From the NCBI GenBank assembly GCA_013397455.1, contig VYZB01000224.1, forward strand, positions 213,948 to 277,947: 64,000 bases of DNA, written 5' to 3'. The DNA is from Crotophaga sulcirostris. Lineage: Eukaryota > Chordata > Aves > Cuculiformes > Crotophagidae. The notes beneath the pieces are model-generated. The model ran no database searches, was not told the origin of the DNA, and saw only the letters and a list, made by a program, of their open reading frames with translations. The position numbers and the translations under genes are program-made. Shown here piece by piece: positions 46,312 through 58,439 of the stretch (position 1 is the first letter of the stretch; every line of letters starts with the position of its first letter).

Positions 46312-46708
46312 ATTCAGCCGCGGCCACACCATTTCCTGTCCCTAGTGTCCCAACTGGCAGCCACGGGGCTTGGGGGAGAAGGGGAAAGAAGGAAGAAGGG
46401 CCTGGAGCTGGAGACAGAGGCCAAGAGCAAGGGGAGAAATGGAGAGAATGGGGTCTTGAGAAGGGAGCAGGGTTGGAATGGGAGGAAGGGCCCTCCCTGA
46501 GGCCTGGCCTGAGAGAGAGAGCTGCTGCAGGCTGGAGAGATGGGGATAGGGCAGGAGCGCTGGGAACAGTTGCCGAGGGCTGAGCCACGGGGCTGCAGGC
46601 ACACAGGGGGCTGGGAAGGAAACGAGGGCGTTCTGCAGAGGCTGGGGGGAGAGGGTCCAGGGCTGGGGAAGGAATGCACCAGCTGCTAAGGACAAGCAGA
46701 GACTGGGG
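46312..46708. repeat. unrecognised G+C-rich, purine-rich element, left part
   Basis: About 400 bases of high-G, purine-biased plus strand (runs such as GGGGAGAAGGGGAAAGAAGG). The word CAGCTGCTAAGGACAAGCAG at 46680 recurs with small changes at 47344 and 47464, on the far side of the CR1 at 46709, preceded in each case by a CTGGGG...GCAC stretch. This suggests a single degenerate, possibly long-unit repeat split by the CR1. Open frames here in three minus-strand registers are a composition effect. Confidence 0.4.
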
Positions 46709-47247
46709 AATCATAGAATCACTTGGAAAAAGCCTTTGAGATCAAGTCCAACCGTACCTGTCCACTACTTAAACAGGTCCCTGAGCACCCCATCTGCCTG
46801 TCTTTTAAACACCTCCAGGGACGAGGACTCCACCACCTCCATGGGCAGCCCCTGCCAGTGCCTGAGAAACCTTTTGGTGAAGAAATTTTTCCTAATATCC
46901 AATGTAAACCTCCCCTGGTGCAACTTGAGGCCATTTCCTCTCATCCTGTCACTTGTTACTTGGGAGATCAACACCCACCTCACCACAACCTCCTTTCTGG
47001 CAATTGTAGATGGTGACGAGGTCTCCTCTCAGCCTCCTCTTCTCCAGGCTAAACAACCTCATCTCCCTCAGCCACTCCTCATAACCCCTGTTCTCCAGCC
47101 CCTTCCCCAGTTCTGTTCCCTTCTCTGGACGCGCTCCAGCCCCTCAAAGTCCTTCTTGTAGTGAGGGGCCCAAAACTGATCTTTGAGGTGTGCTCTCATC
47201 AGTGCTAAGCACAGGGGCACGGTCCCTTCCCTGGTCCTGTTGCCCAC
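46709..47247 (-). mobile_element. CR1 LINE, 0.54 kb, inserted in a G+C-rich element
   Basis: AATCATAGAATCACTTGGAA tail, ACCTGTCCACTACTTAAACA, TTTAAACACCTCCAGGGACG, AGAAATTTTTCCTAATATCC, CACTTGTTACTTGGGAGATC, GACGAGGTCTCCTCTCAGCC and CAAAGTCCTTCTTGTAGTGA, on the minus strand. It ends within the TCCCTGGTCCTGTTG block. It is 5' truncated. The flanking G+C-rich sequence on both sides looks like one interrupted unit. Confidence 0.96.
46765..47220 (-). pseudogene. CR1 ORF2 C-terminal fragment with one nonsense codon
   Basis: On the minus strand, 47220 down to 47068 reads [20 protein letters not shown] and [15 protein letters not shown], ending at a stop at 47068. In the same frame 46986 down to 46765 reads [19 protein letters not shown], then [14 protein letters not shown] and [12 protein letters not shown]. 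The single stop lies where relatives have a Trp-Leu-Arg turn (GVMRSG then stop), so the fragment is otherwise frame-preserved. The RT catalytic motifs are not included. Confidence 0.8.
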
Positions 47248-47570
47248 AGAAAGCGTCCGAAGTGTTTCCCAGGCCTCTGCCCTGCGCCCTGCAATGGGAT
47301 GAGCCGTTTGGCAGGAGCCAGAGGCTTCACGGAGCAGAGCCAGGCAGCTGCTGAGGACAGGGGAGAGGCACTGGGAGCCAAAACAAAGGCCTGGGAACAT
47401 GGGGAAACAGCTGAAGTGGGATGGCAAAGCCCCAAACAGAGGGTCTGGGGGATGAGGGAGAGCACAGCTGCTGAGGGATAAACAGGGGAAAGAAGGAGAA
47501 GAGTCAAAAGATGCAGGGAAGGCGCCAGCAACCAACCCTGGTGGAAGGGAGAAAGGACTGACAGGAAAAG
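47248..47570. repeat. unrecognised G+C-rich, purine-rich element, right part
   Basis: Same composition as 46312-46708. CAGCTGCTGAGGACAGGGGA at 47344 and CAGCTGCTGAGGGATAAACA at 47464 are 120 bases apart and match the word at 46680. It may be a decayed tandem repeat or the body of an unknown element; there is no LTR signal and no coding content that I recognise. Confidence 0.4.
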
Positions 47571-47681
47571 GATTGAGAATATTCCCATTTTAAAAGTAAA
47601 ATACTCCATCTATGCATAAAGTAGTTAAATTGGTTTGTCTTCTACTCAAGTATCACACAGACAGCCCACAGCTAGGAGTGT

Positions 47682-47943
47682 ATCACAGAATCACAGAATG
47701 GTTGGAAGGGACTTTAAAACCCATCCAGTCCCACCCCCTGCCATGGGCAGGGACACCTCCCACTGGGTCAGGGGGCTCCAAGCCCCATCCAACCTGGCCT
47801 GGAACACCTCCAGCGATGGGGCAGCCACCACTGCTCTGGGCAACCTGGGCCAGGGCCTCCCAACTCTCACAGCAAAATATTTCTGCCTAAGATCTCACCT
47901 CAATCTCCCCTCTTTCAGCTTAAAACCATTCCCCCTCATCCTT
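47682..47943 (-). mobile_element. CR1 LINE 3' fragment
   Basis: ATCACAGAATCACAGAATGG tail, then CCACCCCCTGCCATGGGCAG, CCAACCTGGCCTGGAACACC, GGCAACCTGGGCCAGGGCCT, AGATCTCACCTCAATCTCCC and AAAACCATTCCCCCTCATCC on the minus strand. Sister copy to 39880 and 42005. Confidence 0.96.
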
Positions 47944-50902
47944 TTTGTGCTTGTAACCTTACCCACAGCTGGCCTCATGACCCCAAAGCAGCAGTACAGG
48001 CAGTGGGGGCTTTGCAGAGGGTCAGCACAGTCATCACACCAGGTCTCCTGTGCATGTATACGTGGTCCAACTTCAGCTTGAGGGCTGGAGCTGGTGGTAG
48101 GCAACACGATCGTAGTGACATAAAGAAGTGTGAAAGGGGAAGGCGCTCCCACATTTAGACTCATACATGGTAGACACTGCCATGGATACCAGTGTTGCTA
48201 AGCATGCTGCTTCCTAGGGAAATCTGTGCTTTTGGAAGCACAGGCTTGTGGGACTACTTTAATTTAAGGATAATATCAATGCAGCCTGTGGGAAGACATA
48301 AACACTAAGCCAGGCCCACCCTAGATACCGCCGAGATGCACAAAGCTCAACTGTATCTACTTCAAGTCAATGATTTGTTTTAATTACCACAGAGAAATTG
48401 CTAGTGTAGACCAGGTTGAAACTGAAATTAATGGAGCTAGATCTGTTTATCCAGATGAGAATCTTGTCTATTATTTGTAATGTTATTTATTACTTCCCCT
48501 ATTTTACATGTTTTTGTTTTAGTACTCTTTTATTACATTCTTCGTAGCTTCTGTTGCATACAGTCCATACATTTTCTTTCATCATTTTACAGTTCTCCTT
48601 TCATACTCTTGCTCTCTAGGAATATAGAACTCATTTTTTGCCCTTCCCTGTATTACTTTTTTGCATAATTCCAATGTATTCTAAAATTCATTCTTTCTTT
48701 TGTCCACTTTTATTCTCAGTTACATTTGCATCATTATGCCTTTTTTCCCCCATAAAACTATGAAACTATGATAAAATAAGATAAACACAAATATGCTTAT
48801 GTTCAAAATAAGGAAGGATATGGAATTTTTATGTATATAGTAGAGCTATTCTCTTCTCTTCTTTGGTTGCCATTTAACACCACTGACAAAAATAACTTGA
48901 ATAAGTGAACATTTTTTTTTGCCTTCCAGATGTCTGGCATTGAATTTATTTTCCCATTAAATAGTTCTCCATGAGAATGACATCCCTAATCTCTACATAA
49001 CTAATTCATTATTTTGTTCAGTTTTCAAAGGATACCATCAGTAATAAAAAGGAGGCATTGAAATTAGCAGCCCCATTAAAAAGAAGATGTCTGCCTGTCT
49101 CTTTGTTAAGGCACTGTAGCCACTTGCCCCTCTACTCCTAACACTCCTGGGCTGTCAAAGTTATAATGCACTATTGATAGGTGTGAGCATATGCCTGTGC
49201 AGTTTCTCCTTTATTGGTTATACAACTTCTGCTGGCATCCAGAAACCAATACTGAGAAAAGAACGCTTCAATCACTTCTCATAATTGTATTCAGTAACAC
49301 ACTTAGCAGCATTTAGCAGGTCTAGACAGAGAGCTAAAGCTAACCATTATCATTAAAATACAGAGACATGTGTTTACTGTTATGTTGTTTATGCTTTTTG
49401 ATCAACACAATTAAACATCAAACCTTTCAGTACAGCCCTAATAACTTGTTATTTCCTTAAGTGGCACATTCATTCAAGACATGCTGATACGGAGGCCATG
49501 GATTGATATTTCTGTAGCACAACAATAGCAGTGCTCACTCACCACACTCCTCCTTTTACTGCTTCAGCATCTTACAGCTACCTGTCTAAACAAAGTTTAC
49601 CACATTAAATGTTCTGTTATGACAGAAACAATTTTGTACTAATTTCAAGAAAAAAAGGATTGAGTGTGCAATAGGTCCTTTTTACGAGTATTTCTGTCTC
49701 AAGCCCTCCAGTTAGAAAATAGTATGGAAGACAAATTGTTAGAGTCTGAGCTAATGTGGCTATAAAAATAATCTTAACTATAGCATAAATACACCAAATT
49801 TTTTCTAACATAACATGTTGTCAGCTAACTGCTACCGCATTGAGATACTGTAGATACCTCTGAGTGTCTCTTTAACTGCACCACATAAATTCAAAATGAA
49901 AACCTGCTCATGCAATGCCTTTAAAAGCAGGAAATAAACGTTGTTTCTTTGCAGATGAATAAGAGGCAGTCCCAAAGTGGTCAGAAAAACTAATGAATAT
50001 AAAGATATACAAATGGTCATGTCACTGTTGGGTAATATCACTTAGAGCTCCAGGCTTAAGTGTGAAATGGTCAATAAGGTACTCGTTTCTTTAATACCTG
50101 CTGACTGCCAAGGCCCAAGCCATTTGGATGCTATATCCCTCACTTAAGTCAGCTGAAACAAGGCAGCCATGTGATAGCTGTCTATAACCGTGTCTGTAGC
50201 CTTGTTATATCAGTCTACATGTTCTCAAGAAGGGAAATGTAGGTTCTTTTCTCCTTTCTGATAGCCGCATAAGGAGCACCTTACCTTTTTACTTGCCAGA
50301 AGCATTCATACATTTCAATTAAAAATTATGTGGCCATAATATGGCAAACATATGTCATATAAATTAGAAAATTATAGGCATAAAGATCTATTTAGGGTCA
50401 ATTGATTTTCAAACTTTAGTAATTACAAGTGAAAATGTGACACATGTTTATGTATGTTTCATTCAAATCTTGCCTTTCAGTCCAAATCACAAATGCTAAA
50501 GGAAATCTCTCTTCAGTAGTTACCAGGACTTATGCAGCATCCCTCACAGAGTTTTTCCATCAGCACAAGTGCTAACTAAAATGTCACGATGTTAATTTAT
50601 AAAGACATTGGCTTAAACATACTTACTGCATAGGGCTAAAGCAAATGTAAATTATTCCCACACCAAACTTATGCAGGAGGCTCCTGACTGATGGATTCTG
50701 TTGGTTTTTTCCCCTTATTTTTCTTGTATCATAATTACCAGGAAATATGGAATAAACATATTACTGTGAATTAATCTGTAAGGACTATGAGGAATGGAGC
50801 TAGGGCTTTGCAGCTTGTCCACACGTTACCTTACCTGTTGCTGCCTACCCATTGAGAAACCATAACCTCCGGGAGGGATAAGTCACTCCAGGTACCTTGG
50901 TA
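47944..50902. other. unique noncoding sequence
   Basis: 48470-48760 is T-rich on the plus strand. No gene or transposon recognised. G+C falls back to the A+T-rich level after about 48.2 kb. Confidence 0.55.
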
Positions 50903-50980
50903 ACAGTATCACAGTATCACAAGGTTGGAAAGGACCTCTGAGATCATCGAGTCCAACCTAGAACCCAACACCAACACCAA
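50903..50980 (-). mobile_element. CR1 LINE 3' fragment of the CACAGTAT-tail subfamily
   Basis: Tail ACAGTATCACAGTATCACAA, then GGTTGGAAAGGACCTCTGAG, ATCATCGAGTCCAACCTAGA and ACCCAACACCAACACC on the minus strand. The tail differs from the ATCATAGA type and matches the nested element at 63083. Confidence 0.9.
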
Positions 50981-51304
50981 CATGTTTAGCTCCAGAAAAA
51001 GACTTCCCTATGAACACCATAACGAAGTGCAAATACTTCGCATACAACATTGTCAGAAGCACATGTTCAATAACTCACTACGTTTTAAAGCATCTTCTCT
51101 CCAATGTTCTGCAACTGGAGCTAATACTTCACCTGAAACATGAAGGCTTTTACAGCTTGCTTTCACCCAGAAGAACAATAGGTCTCTTTTATCTTTGTGT
51201 ATGTCTATGTTTGCATGTGTTCATATGAGATGCGCTTGAACATGTGGGTTTAATTTATTCTAAAGAGAATTTTATAGAGAGATATATAATTATTCAAAAG
51301 ACAC
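50981..51304. other. unique noncoding sequence
   Basis: Nothing recognised. Confidence 0.55.
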
Positions 51305-51350
51305 AGCACTGCGGGTAAATGTCCTAGCCACTGAGCTATTGGTTCTGCAG
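51290..51350 (-). repeat. tRNA-like relic, possible decayed tRNA-derived SINE
   Basis: On the minus strand 51341-51322 reads AATAGCTCAGTGGCTAGGAC, a good pol III A box (TAGCTCAGTGG). About 30 bases downstream (51301-51291) is a TCTTTTGAATA stretch at the place where a B box (GGTTCGAATCC) should be; it is badly decayed. There is no cloverleaf that I can draw and no discriminator, so this is not a functional tRNA. An ancient tRNA-derived SINE fits better. Confidence 0.4.
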
Positions 51351-51752
51351 GGATACAACTCTCTGTTTCCCCACTATGATGAAGATTATCTCTGGTGAGA
51401 TCTTTGTTGCAACTGACATGTTTCTGTGGGAGTATTTCATTAAAATTCTTAATTTTCAAATGATGAATCATTTCATTAAACAAAATCCATTCAGCAATTT
51501 GTGCAAGCATATTTCAATCAGTAGGCATATTACAATAAGTCTGAGTTTCAAAAGAAAAGAAAACTTAATGCTTTCCAAAGTGAATTTTCTCTTAATATAG
51601 TAGAGTAGTATGGATCATCTAGAGATGGTGTAAAACGTGAATGGTAGACACACATTGTTTTCTGTATTCTACACACCATTTTCCTGACAGTTTATTTCTG
51701 TTTTAGACCTTTAGTTATGAAAAAAATCAAATAAACAATTTTTTTTCAGTTT

Positions 51753-51828
51753 CCCCTGGCAGGGAGGTTGGAAATGGATGATCTTTAAGGTCCCTTCCAA
51801 CCCAAACCATTCTATATGATTCTATAAA
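51753..51828 (+). mobile_element. CR1 LINE 3'-tail fragment
   Basis: CCCTGGCAGGGAGGTTGGAA, ATGGATGATCTTTAAGGTCC, TTCCAACCCAAACCATTCTA and TATGATTCTATAA on the plus strand. Only the last 76 bases of a CR1 are present. Confidence 0.93.
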
Positions 51829-54800
51829 TTACATGATAGCTACTTTCCTTGCAATTTCCTTTCCTTACGAAATGACTAATTCCAAATGTTTGGCCTGTAT
51901 TACACAGGACACAGCATCAGATGTTCACAGTCTAAGTGCCTATTTGGTATCTGCAGATCATCATAGCAGTCAAACAGCAAATTAACAACTCTGAAGACAA
52001 TTACCACAGGATCACCTATTTTTTAAATCCATGTAAGATCCCAGAAGCTGTACACAACTTCTGCCTTTTTTCACCCCAGTCACTTTTACTGAACAGCTCT
52101 GCAGTAGCTAAGAAGAGCTATAACTCTGTTTACATGCATGAGGGCTCATTAAATTGCTGGATTGCAAGACTGTATAAATTATTTATCCCTATAGAGAAAT
52201 GGGCATTAGAATTCACAATTTAGAATAGGCTCTAATTCCCCTCTCATATATACAGTCACTGATGTAATTAAAGGTTAAAGTAAAGAAGATCAGATGCTAA
52301 AAGGAGAAATGTGTTCCTTCACTCCTGAGCTTAGGTATGTAATGCTCTACCACGCTTCCTTGCTTCATTAGCTGATGCTGAAGGACCCTGACTATCTTCC
52401 TCCTTAATTACCCCAGATTGGAAACAGTTTAGCTCATGTTTTTATTATATTTTCTGTGCTAGGGGATAGATCATTCCCTGCCTTCTTTCTTTGGCAATGA
52501 TAAAAGTGAGAACAAAAGAAAATCTTTGGTTTCCATAGGAAATGTGAGTCAAGGTGCTGTTACAGCTGATGGAAGTTCTGTCATGAGGAGCTCCTCAACT
52601 GCCTCCAGCTTCAGCCTTAGCTAGGCTGGTCTCCACATTGTCAAATGATGAACATAAAATCTTTACAGAGGGACAGGCTAATATACCCTCTCATGAATTC
52701 TAATGACAGTGTTTCCAAACCTTCAGTGATACCATTATATTCTTTATAGACTATAATCGATTTTTCTGTATCACAAACAGGCAATCTGCAATTTATAAGC
52801 TACATCATTAGACCTTTTCTCATTGCTTTTATTTTCTTCTCGGTGATGTATAATGTGTTGGTAGTAAAGAAAATTGATTAATTCCTCACTTTTTGCCCTT
52901 GATTTCTGGACTAATTTATTTTACTTCCTCAGCTATTTTGCTTCTGAAGAGAAAAAAACCCACTCCAAAACAAGCCTTAGTTTGTTTGTTAACAGCTCTG
53001 TTGGACTTGTCCATGGCTGAAGTGATACGAGTGTTGAGATGAAAGCAAAATGAGCTTTTTGACCACAGGTCCAAATGTGAATGGTCTTCAGAATCAGTTA
53101 GAACAAAACTGCATTCACTTTATCTGCTGATCTTCACAGGCAATTGCATTTCATGGAAGGCCCAGGCAGCTGTCTATCCTGGAGCATTTTCTATCATCTG
53201 CAAAGCTGGTGAGGCTTCTCTGCCTGCACAGTCGAACCTCACTTCAAAGGAAAAGAAACAAGAGCAGCTGCATTACAGAGTGTGCCTTAGAAAACACACT
53301 TCTTATGGAATCCAAACTCAGGCACCCAAATAGCTTCTGTAAGCAATTTAATTTCAACTTTTCCAATATAACTCATGTTTGGTTTTGAGTTTGATCTGAT
53401 TTACAAGACATGAGAGCTCTGTAATACTGCATACGGATTTATTTTATGAACTGAATCAACAATTTTGAGCAGGAGGTGGTCCTGGTGCTGTGCTGTTCCA
53501 TTTGTCTCACTTTCTAGAAACATTTATAAAAAACTGTATCTTATATATTTAAGGAAGTGTATTCTGTATTACATTAGGTAGCATTACAACACACCATCAC
53601 TTTAAAGCTCTCTAAATCCCATCTTAGGAGACGGCAATAAAAAGAAGTTAAATGAAATTACTCCTTTAGATGGGAAGAGTTTACTTCTTTGCACACAACT
53701 TGAAAGGTTTCACCAGGGGTGACAAAGAAATCACTACAAGGAGTGGCCAAAGGCCAGGGAGAGGAGTCTGAAGGAGGAAAACAGACAAAGAAAAAAGAAT
53801 AGGCAAAAAAGCCCAAACTGAATATAAAGTAAGCCTCTTGAAGGGTAAACTCCTCAGTCAGGGCTTTAGAGAAAACATGGGCTGGGAGGGGAACTGGGAA
53901 GGCTGAAATTAATTTTTCCACATCCCTGAAAACTGGAAAGGACTACCAGGATAATGGAGAGATGGAAAAGGACCAGTGTCTAAGGAACAGAAATTGGGAA
54001 GAAGTGGCAAATAAGGGGATAGGTAGGGCACTCAGGGAGACTGAGAAGGAATAAAATATTCAAAATAAACCCTTCAAAACTGTAGGTGCACTTTGCAGTA
54101 ATATAGGCCATCTGAACTGAATTACGATTGCTGTGTACATTTTCTTATCTTTATCAGTGTTAAATATCATCCAATAAGGAATACATGCGAGGCTGACTTA
54201 GCACAAGAATGAATGATCTGAGGGAGGAAATTTTAGTGGAATGTGTTTCAACATCAAAAAAGGATCAGCAATGCAAATCAGACGATGTGATAGCTGGGGA
54301 ATGCTGAAAGGAAACAGCATGAGAATGTCAGACATCCTGTCATTTCTGGAAAACGTGATCAACAGAAGTTATTACATCCATTAAAAAAAGAATAGCAGAT
54401 AGTAACAGGTATATTGTCTTAAATTGGAGTGGCACGTGAAGTAAAAGAGGAGGTTGTCATGCTCTCTAGTGAAATGAGTGCAGCTGATAATCACAGAAAT
54501 ACCAGCAGTGGATTGCAGGAGTGCTGAACAGAAGATGATATAGCACTTTTTGGCACACAGTTGTGAACAGAATCAATAGGAAGTGTACAGATATAGTCCA
54601 GTAGCAGAGTAAGGAAGACATTTCAACAAACATTTACATTGACCTGAAGGCCCTTTACTAATGCTGTAATGAAACCTGCACCAATTAATCTGCTGTCTTC
54701 CTAGAACATGAAACCTGTGGCAGATAAAATCCAAATTGGATCATTAGATTAGCATAAATTGGAACCTCTTAGAGATACTAGTCTTGCAGTACATATAGAA

Positions 54801-57551
54801 ACTACTGTCTTTCAAAACATAATTATTCAATTCATACTAAACACCACACTTCACATCGTACAGAGCCAAATCAAATTACTCTGCAGAAGTTTAAAATGAA
54901 ATAAGGGAAAATTGCCTTCTACTATGACGGACTTGTATCCTGACAGAACGACCTGTTTGGTTGCTCTGATCCACAAAATCAGAAGTCTGGACCATCCTGT
55001 TTGGAAAGACAAGGCTCGAGAAAATTGAAAGCTATTGGACTTGTTCCTTTTTGGTTGCTTCATTTAATTCCTAAAGGCAAAGAAAAGAGAGACTGCAAGG
55101 CTAAGCAAAGGGAGCACAAACAAGACGCATGAGAAGATAAAACTGGAGCATATAGCTTGAAGCAGAAACAAATGCAAATTAAGGAGGGGGAAGCCCTTTT
55201 ATACTTGATAGAGAGCCAAATAAACATAAAGCAGAACAAGTTTTCCTATTCAGAGATTAGATTTCAGGATATCCTTTAAGACAGCTTTACCCTATAGCCC
55301 AGCCTTTCCAAGATGAGATAAACCAAGTGCTGTTACCAAATTCTGACCATAACATTGCTGTCAATTACTGGTTCCTGGTCACTACACAAATATAACGTGA
55401 AAGCACCTGCTCTGAGTAAAACAACACATAGTCCAACTGTATCCTGCTGCTTTACCACTATTTTTTCACATGCTCCAGACTGGCCATATGGTTAGTTTGT
55501 TTGACAATTTCCTCAGGAATGGCTACTCATGGAAATGGCCAGTTTGAAGGCCTTACCCCTTGGAGAGCTCTTGTACTGCGTTTCCAGCTATCACACCTCT
55601 TAGAGAAGCACAAATCCTACTTGGCTGCTTTGAAGAGCATGCCTGAATGACAGATTTCCTTCATTTTCTTTGGCTTCTACATTGACCTTTGATCAATGAG
55701 CTCAAAATACCTCCTTCAGTTTGTCACTCAGAACTCTCTCGTATCTCCATAACAAGAGGCAGATACTTCTTTCCTTTTTTTTCATACAACTGCTTATAGC
55801 ATTTTTTAATCTTTTCATACCGCAAACATATATTCATTGGGAAATGCTCCACAAAGTAAAGTTCTTGTTTCCATTTCCTATGTATTGTATAAGAATTCTG
55901 CTTTTAATGTTCTTTATTATGTTTAATTTGTAATTATTTCATATGAAATTCTACTTTTGAACACTCTTTCTCTATAAATGGAGTATGAATCTTAGCTTGA
56001 GAACTATTTTATTGCACAAAAACTTTAATGGAGCTGCCACTGCAAGGTATTTATCTACGAGGGTATTAAAAAAGCATTGTTAAAAATGTAATGGGGTCTT
56101 GTAGAATTTCTTATTCGTTGCTATTTCATGAACAAGAAATTACTCTCCAAAAAAATAAACACAGTTTCATTCAAACAAAAACATTCTGGCTTGACAAAAA
56201 GAGACCTGCAAGGAAACCACATTCCCTCATGGAGGAGACAAATCAACAAGGTCCTTGTGGAAATAAAGCTCTTATCTCTAGATCTAAGTGGGATACTGAA
56301 GAACAAAAAATATTTGCCTACACTTCCTCAGCAAACTAGACAACTTCTGTTAGGTCTCTGTTTCACATGTCCCTACCAGAAGGAGTAATACAAATGCAAA
56401 GAACAGTTCAGACAGCTTTCACGCATTTGAAATCATGAGGAATAAAAATAATGGCAAATTTCTGTTGTCATTCTTTGTCCCCAGAGAGCTCTCACACATT
56501 AGAATGGGTGAACCCATACCACCAATTCCAGCAACAAACCACATGAACAGCAAAATTCCCATGGATTTCTGTGCAATGAAGATTTATATTAAAAATTATC
56601 ATCTGGAACAGAATCACTCATCCATTGATACTTACATTTTGAATGCACTGCGAATTCAGTATATGCCACAAGCTACAAGTCCATCAGGCTTATTTCAGGC
56701 ACAGAGATAATGTGACCTCTCAAAAGGACTTAGAGAAAAAAAGTTCTGCTCCTAAGCATACTTAGAAAGTTTTGACAGTCATGCTGTCTAAGTCAGGTAG
56801 CTCATGAAAGATTTTTATATAATAAAATTTCTAAAAATACAATAAAATGGTATTTCACCCAAGAATAACTTAATCCTCCTTAGCATTTTTGCATAGGGAT
56901 TAGAGCAAATAAAACCAAACCTGTTAGTATTTTTATGAAAGAAAGTAGTTCCAGGTAGAAATTGGGTACAACCCTTGCACCCACTGACCTTGAAAGAGAA
57001 ATGAAGTTTAAAAAATCAACATCAGTCCCCAGATATAAGAAGTACAGGACTGGGATATCTGAAGGTTAGCACGGTATTATTGATTAATGGATAAGTATAA
57101 AACTTTAGGATTTTATTCTATCTCAGGTTGGTCTTTGAATGAAATTGCACTGTGCAATTGCACTGTGTTATTATTCAGGAGAAGTGAGAAGAGGACACAG
57201 AGTTTGTGCCAAGATAAACTAATGAGAGATTTATGTATTTCATTGCTGATGTGTGATTTAAACATCACTCACCAATTTGGTATTATTCTTAAAGAAATGT
57301 ACAAAATCTCTTGATTAGAATTCAAAGTCCCAAATCTAATGACCACTCTACTACCCTTGTCACAGCCTGAAACCAACACATGTTCTGAGGGCTTTTAAGT
57401 GAGGCACAAGGAAATCCTAAATGAGCATATAATCTTGTCTCTCTCACTGCCACGTTTTACTTAAATATCCCCAAATTTCTGCTGATGAACAATGTCTGCT
57501 AAAACCTGTTCTATGATCAGGGCATAACATAACTTGATACATTCCAGCACG
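51829..57551. other. repeat-free unique sequence, about 5.7 kb
   Basis: The longest transposon-free stretch in the window. No gene recognised: open frames reach 95 codons (51936-52223) and 91 codons (56435-56710) with no domain, signal or splice context visible. A 13-base tandem pair AATTGCACTGTGC/T lies at 57143-57168. Lack of insertions may reflect constraint or chance. Confidence 0.5.
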
Positions 57552-57650
57552 CTGGTGCAATGGGAGGTGTCCCTGCCCATGGCAGGGGGGTTGGAACTGG
57601 ATGATCTTTAAGGTCCCTTCCAACCCAAACCATTCTATTATTCTATGATT
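57552..57650 (+). mobile_element. CR1 LINE 3'-tail fragment
   Basis: CTGGTGCAATGGGAGGTGTC, CCTGCCCATGGCAGGGGGGT, TGGATGATCTTTAAGGTCCC and CATTCTATTATTCTATGATT on the plus strand. About 100 bases. Confidence 0.95.
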
Positions 57651-58439
57651 GATTCCCCCAAACTCCAGACACCTTCTTCATAAGCAAGTATTCAGTCGAG
57701 TAAAAACACAAGACTTATTTTTTCCCCCATAAGAGAAAAAAAAGTGCTGTTTTAACATTTGCTGAAATAGAATTGCACTATACTGTACCTTACAAAATAG
57801 ATTAAACAGAGAGGAAAAATTACTTTCATATATTTCCCCCCAAAGGAAATATCTAAGTTATACTGTTCTAAGGAAACTGAACCTGTAGTCTCTTGTCCAA
57901 GACCATGACTAAAACAGCTGATCTTCTGGTACTTTGAAATACTTACAAAGGTAACGAAAGATTTTTGGCACACACAAATCTTACTAGCAAACAAAAAAAA
58001 TACAATATTTGGATTTCTGGAATGCAATAACAATTTCAGCAAATTCCTACAGATATTGTGAGAGGTGAATAAGTATACTCTGTGCTTTGGAATAAAATAT
58101 CCCTTTGTTTACTCTGCACCTAGGAAAACACCATAAACTCTCGTTACGTTTATGGCTATTTCCATTTAAAAATATCTCTGAGTGTGTGCATCGATTACAA
58201 TAAAGATTTCCATGTGTAAATTATAATAAGGATATATTTGCTTTAGAGGAGGTGTCAGAGTAATGGTATGGTCTTCAAATCTATATATAGACTATACTTA
58301 CAGAAATTAAAATGTCAGAATAAAAACATTTGGAAGATAAAATAGACATTTTAGCATTGTTCTGCTTGATAATACAGTATTTCAAGATACAAGTAATCAG
58401 TTCAACATTATAAAAAGATTGACCCATTTACTATTGTTC
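57651..58439. other. unique A+T-rich sequence
   Basis: Nothing recognised; the open frame at 57752-58042 has no recognisable protein features. Confidence 0.55.

Noticed and set aside
46298..46714. Long overlapping minus-strand open frames (up to 138 codons), Pro/Ser-rich
   Set aside because: Three registers are open over the same purine-rich, G+C-rich stretch, which is a composition effect. No domain, and content is low-complexity.
51290..51350. Functional tRNA gene
   Set aside because: Only the A box is intact; B box, acceptor stem and terminator are not recognisable.
29821..57168. Shared palindromic word ATTGCACTGTGCAAT at 29822 and 57144
   Set aside because: A single 15-base match is expected about once or twice by chance in 64 kb of this size; flanks do not align. 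No miRNA-type hairpin is apparent.
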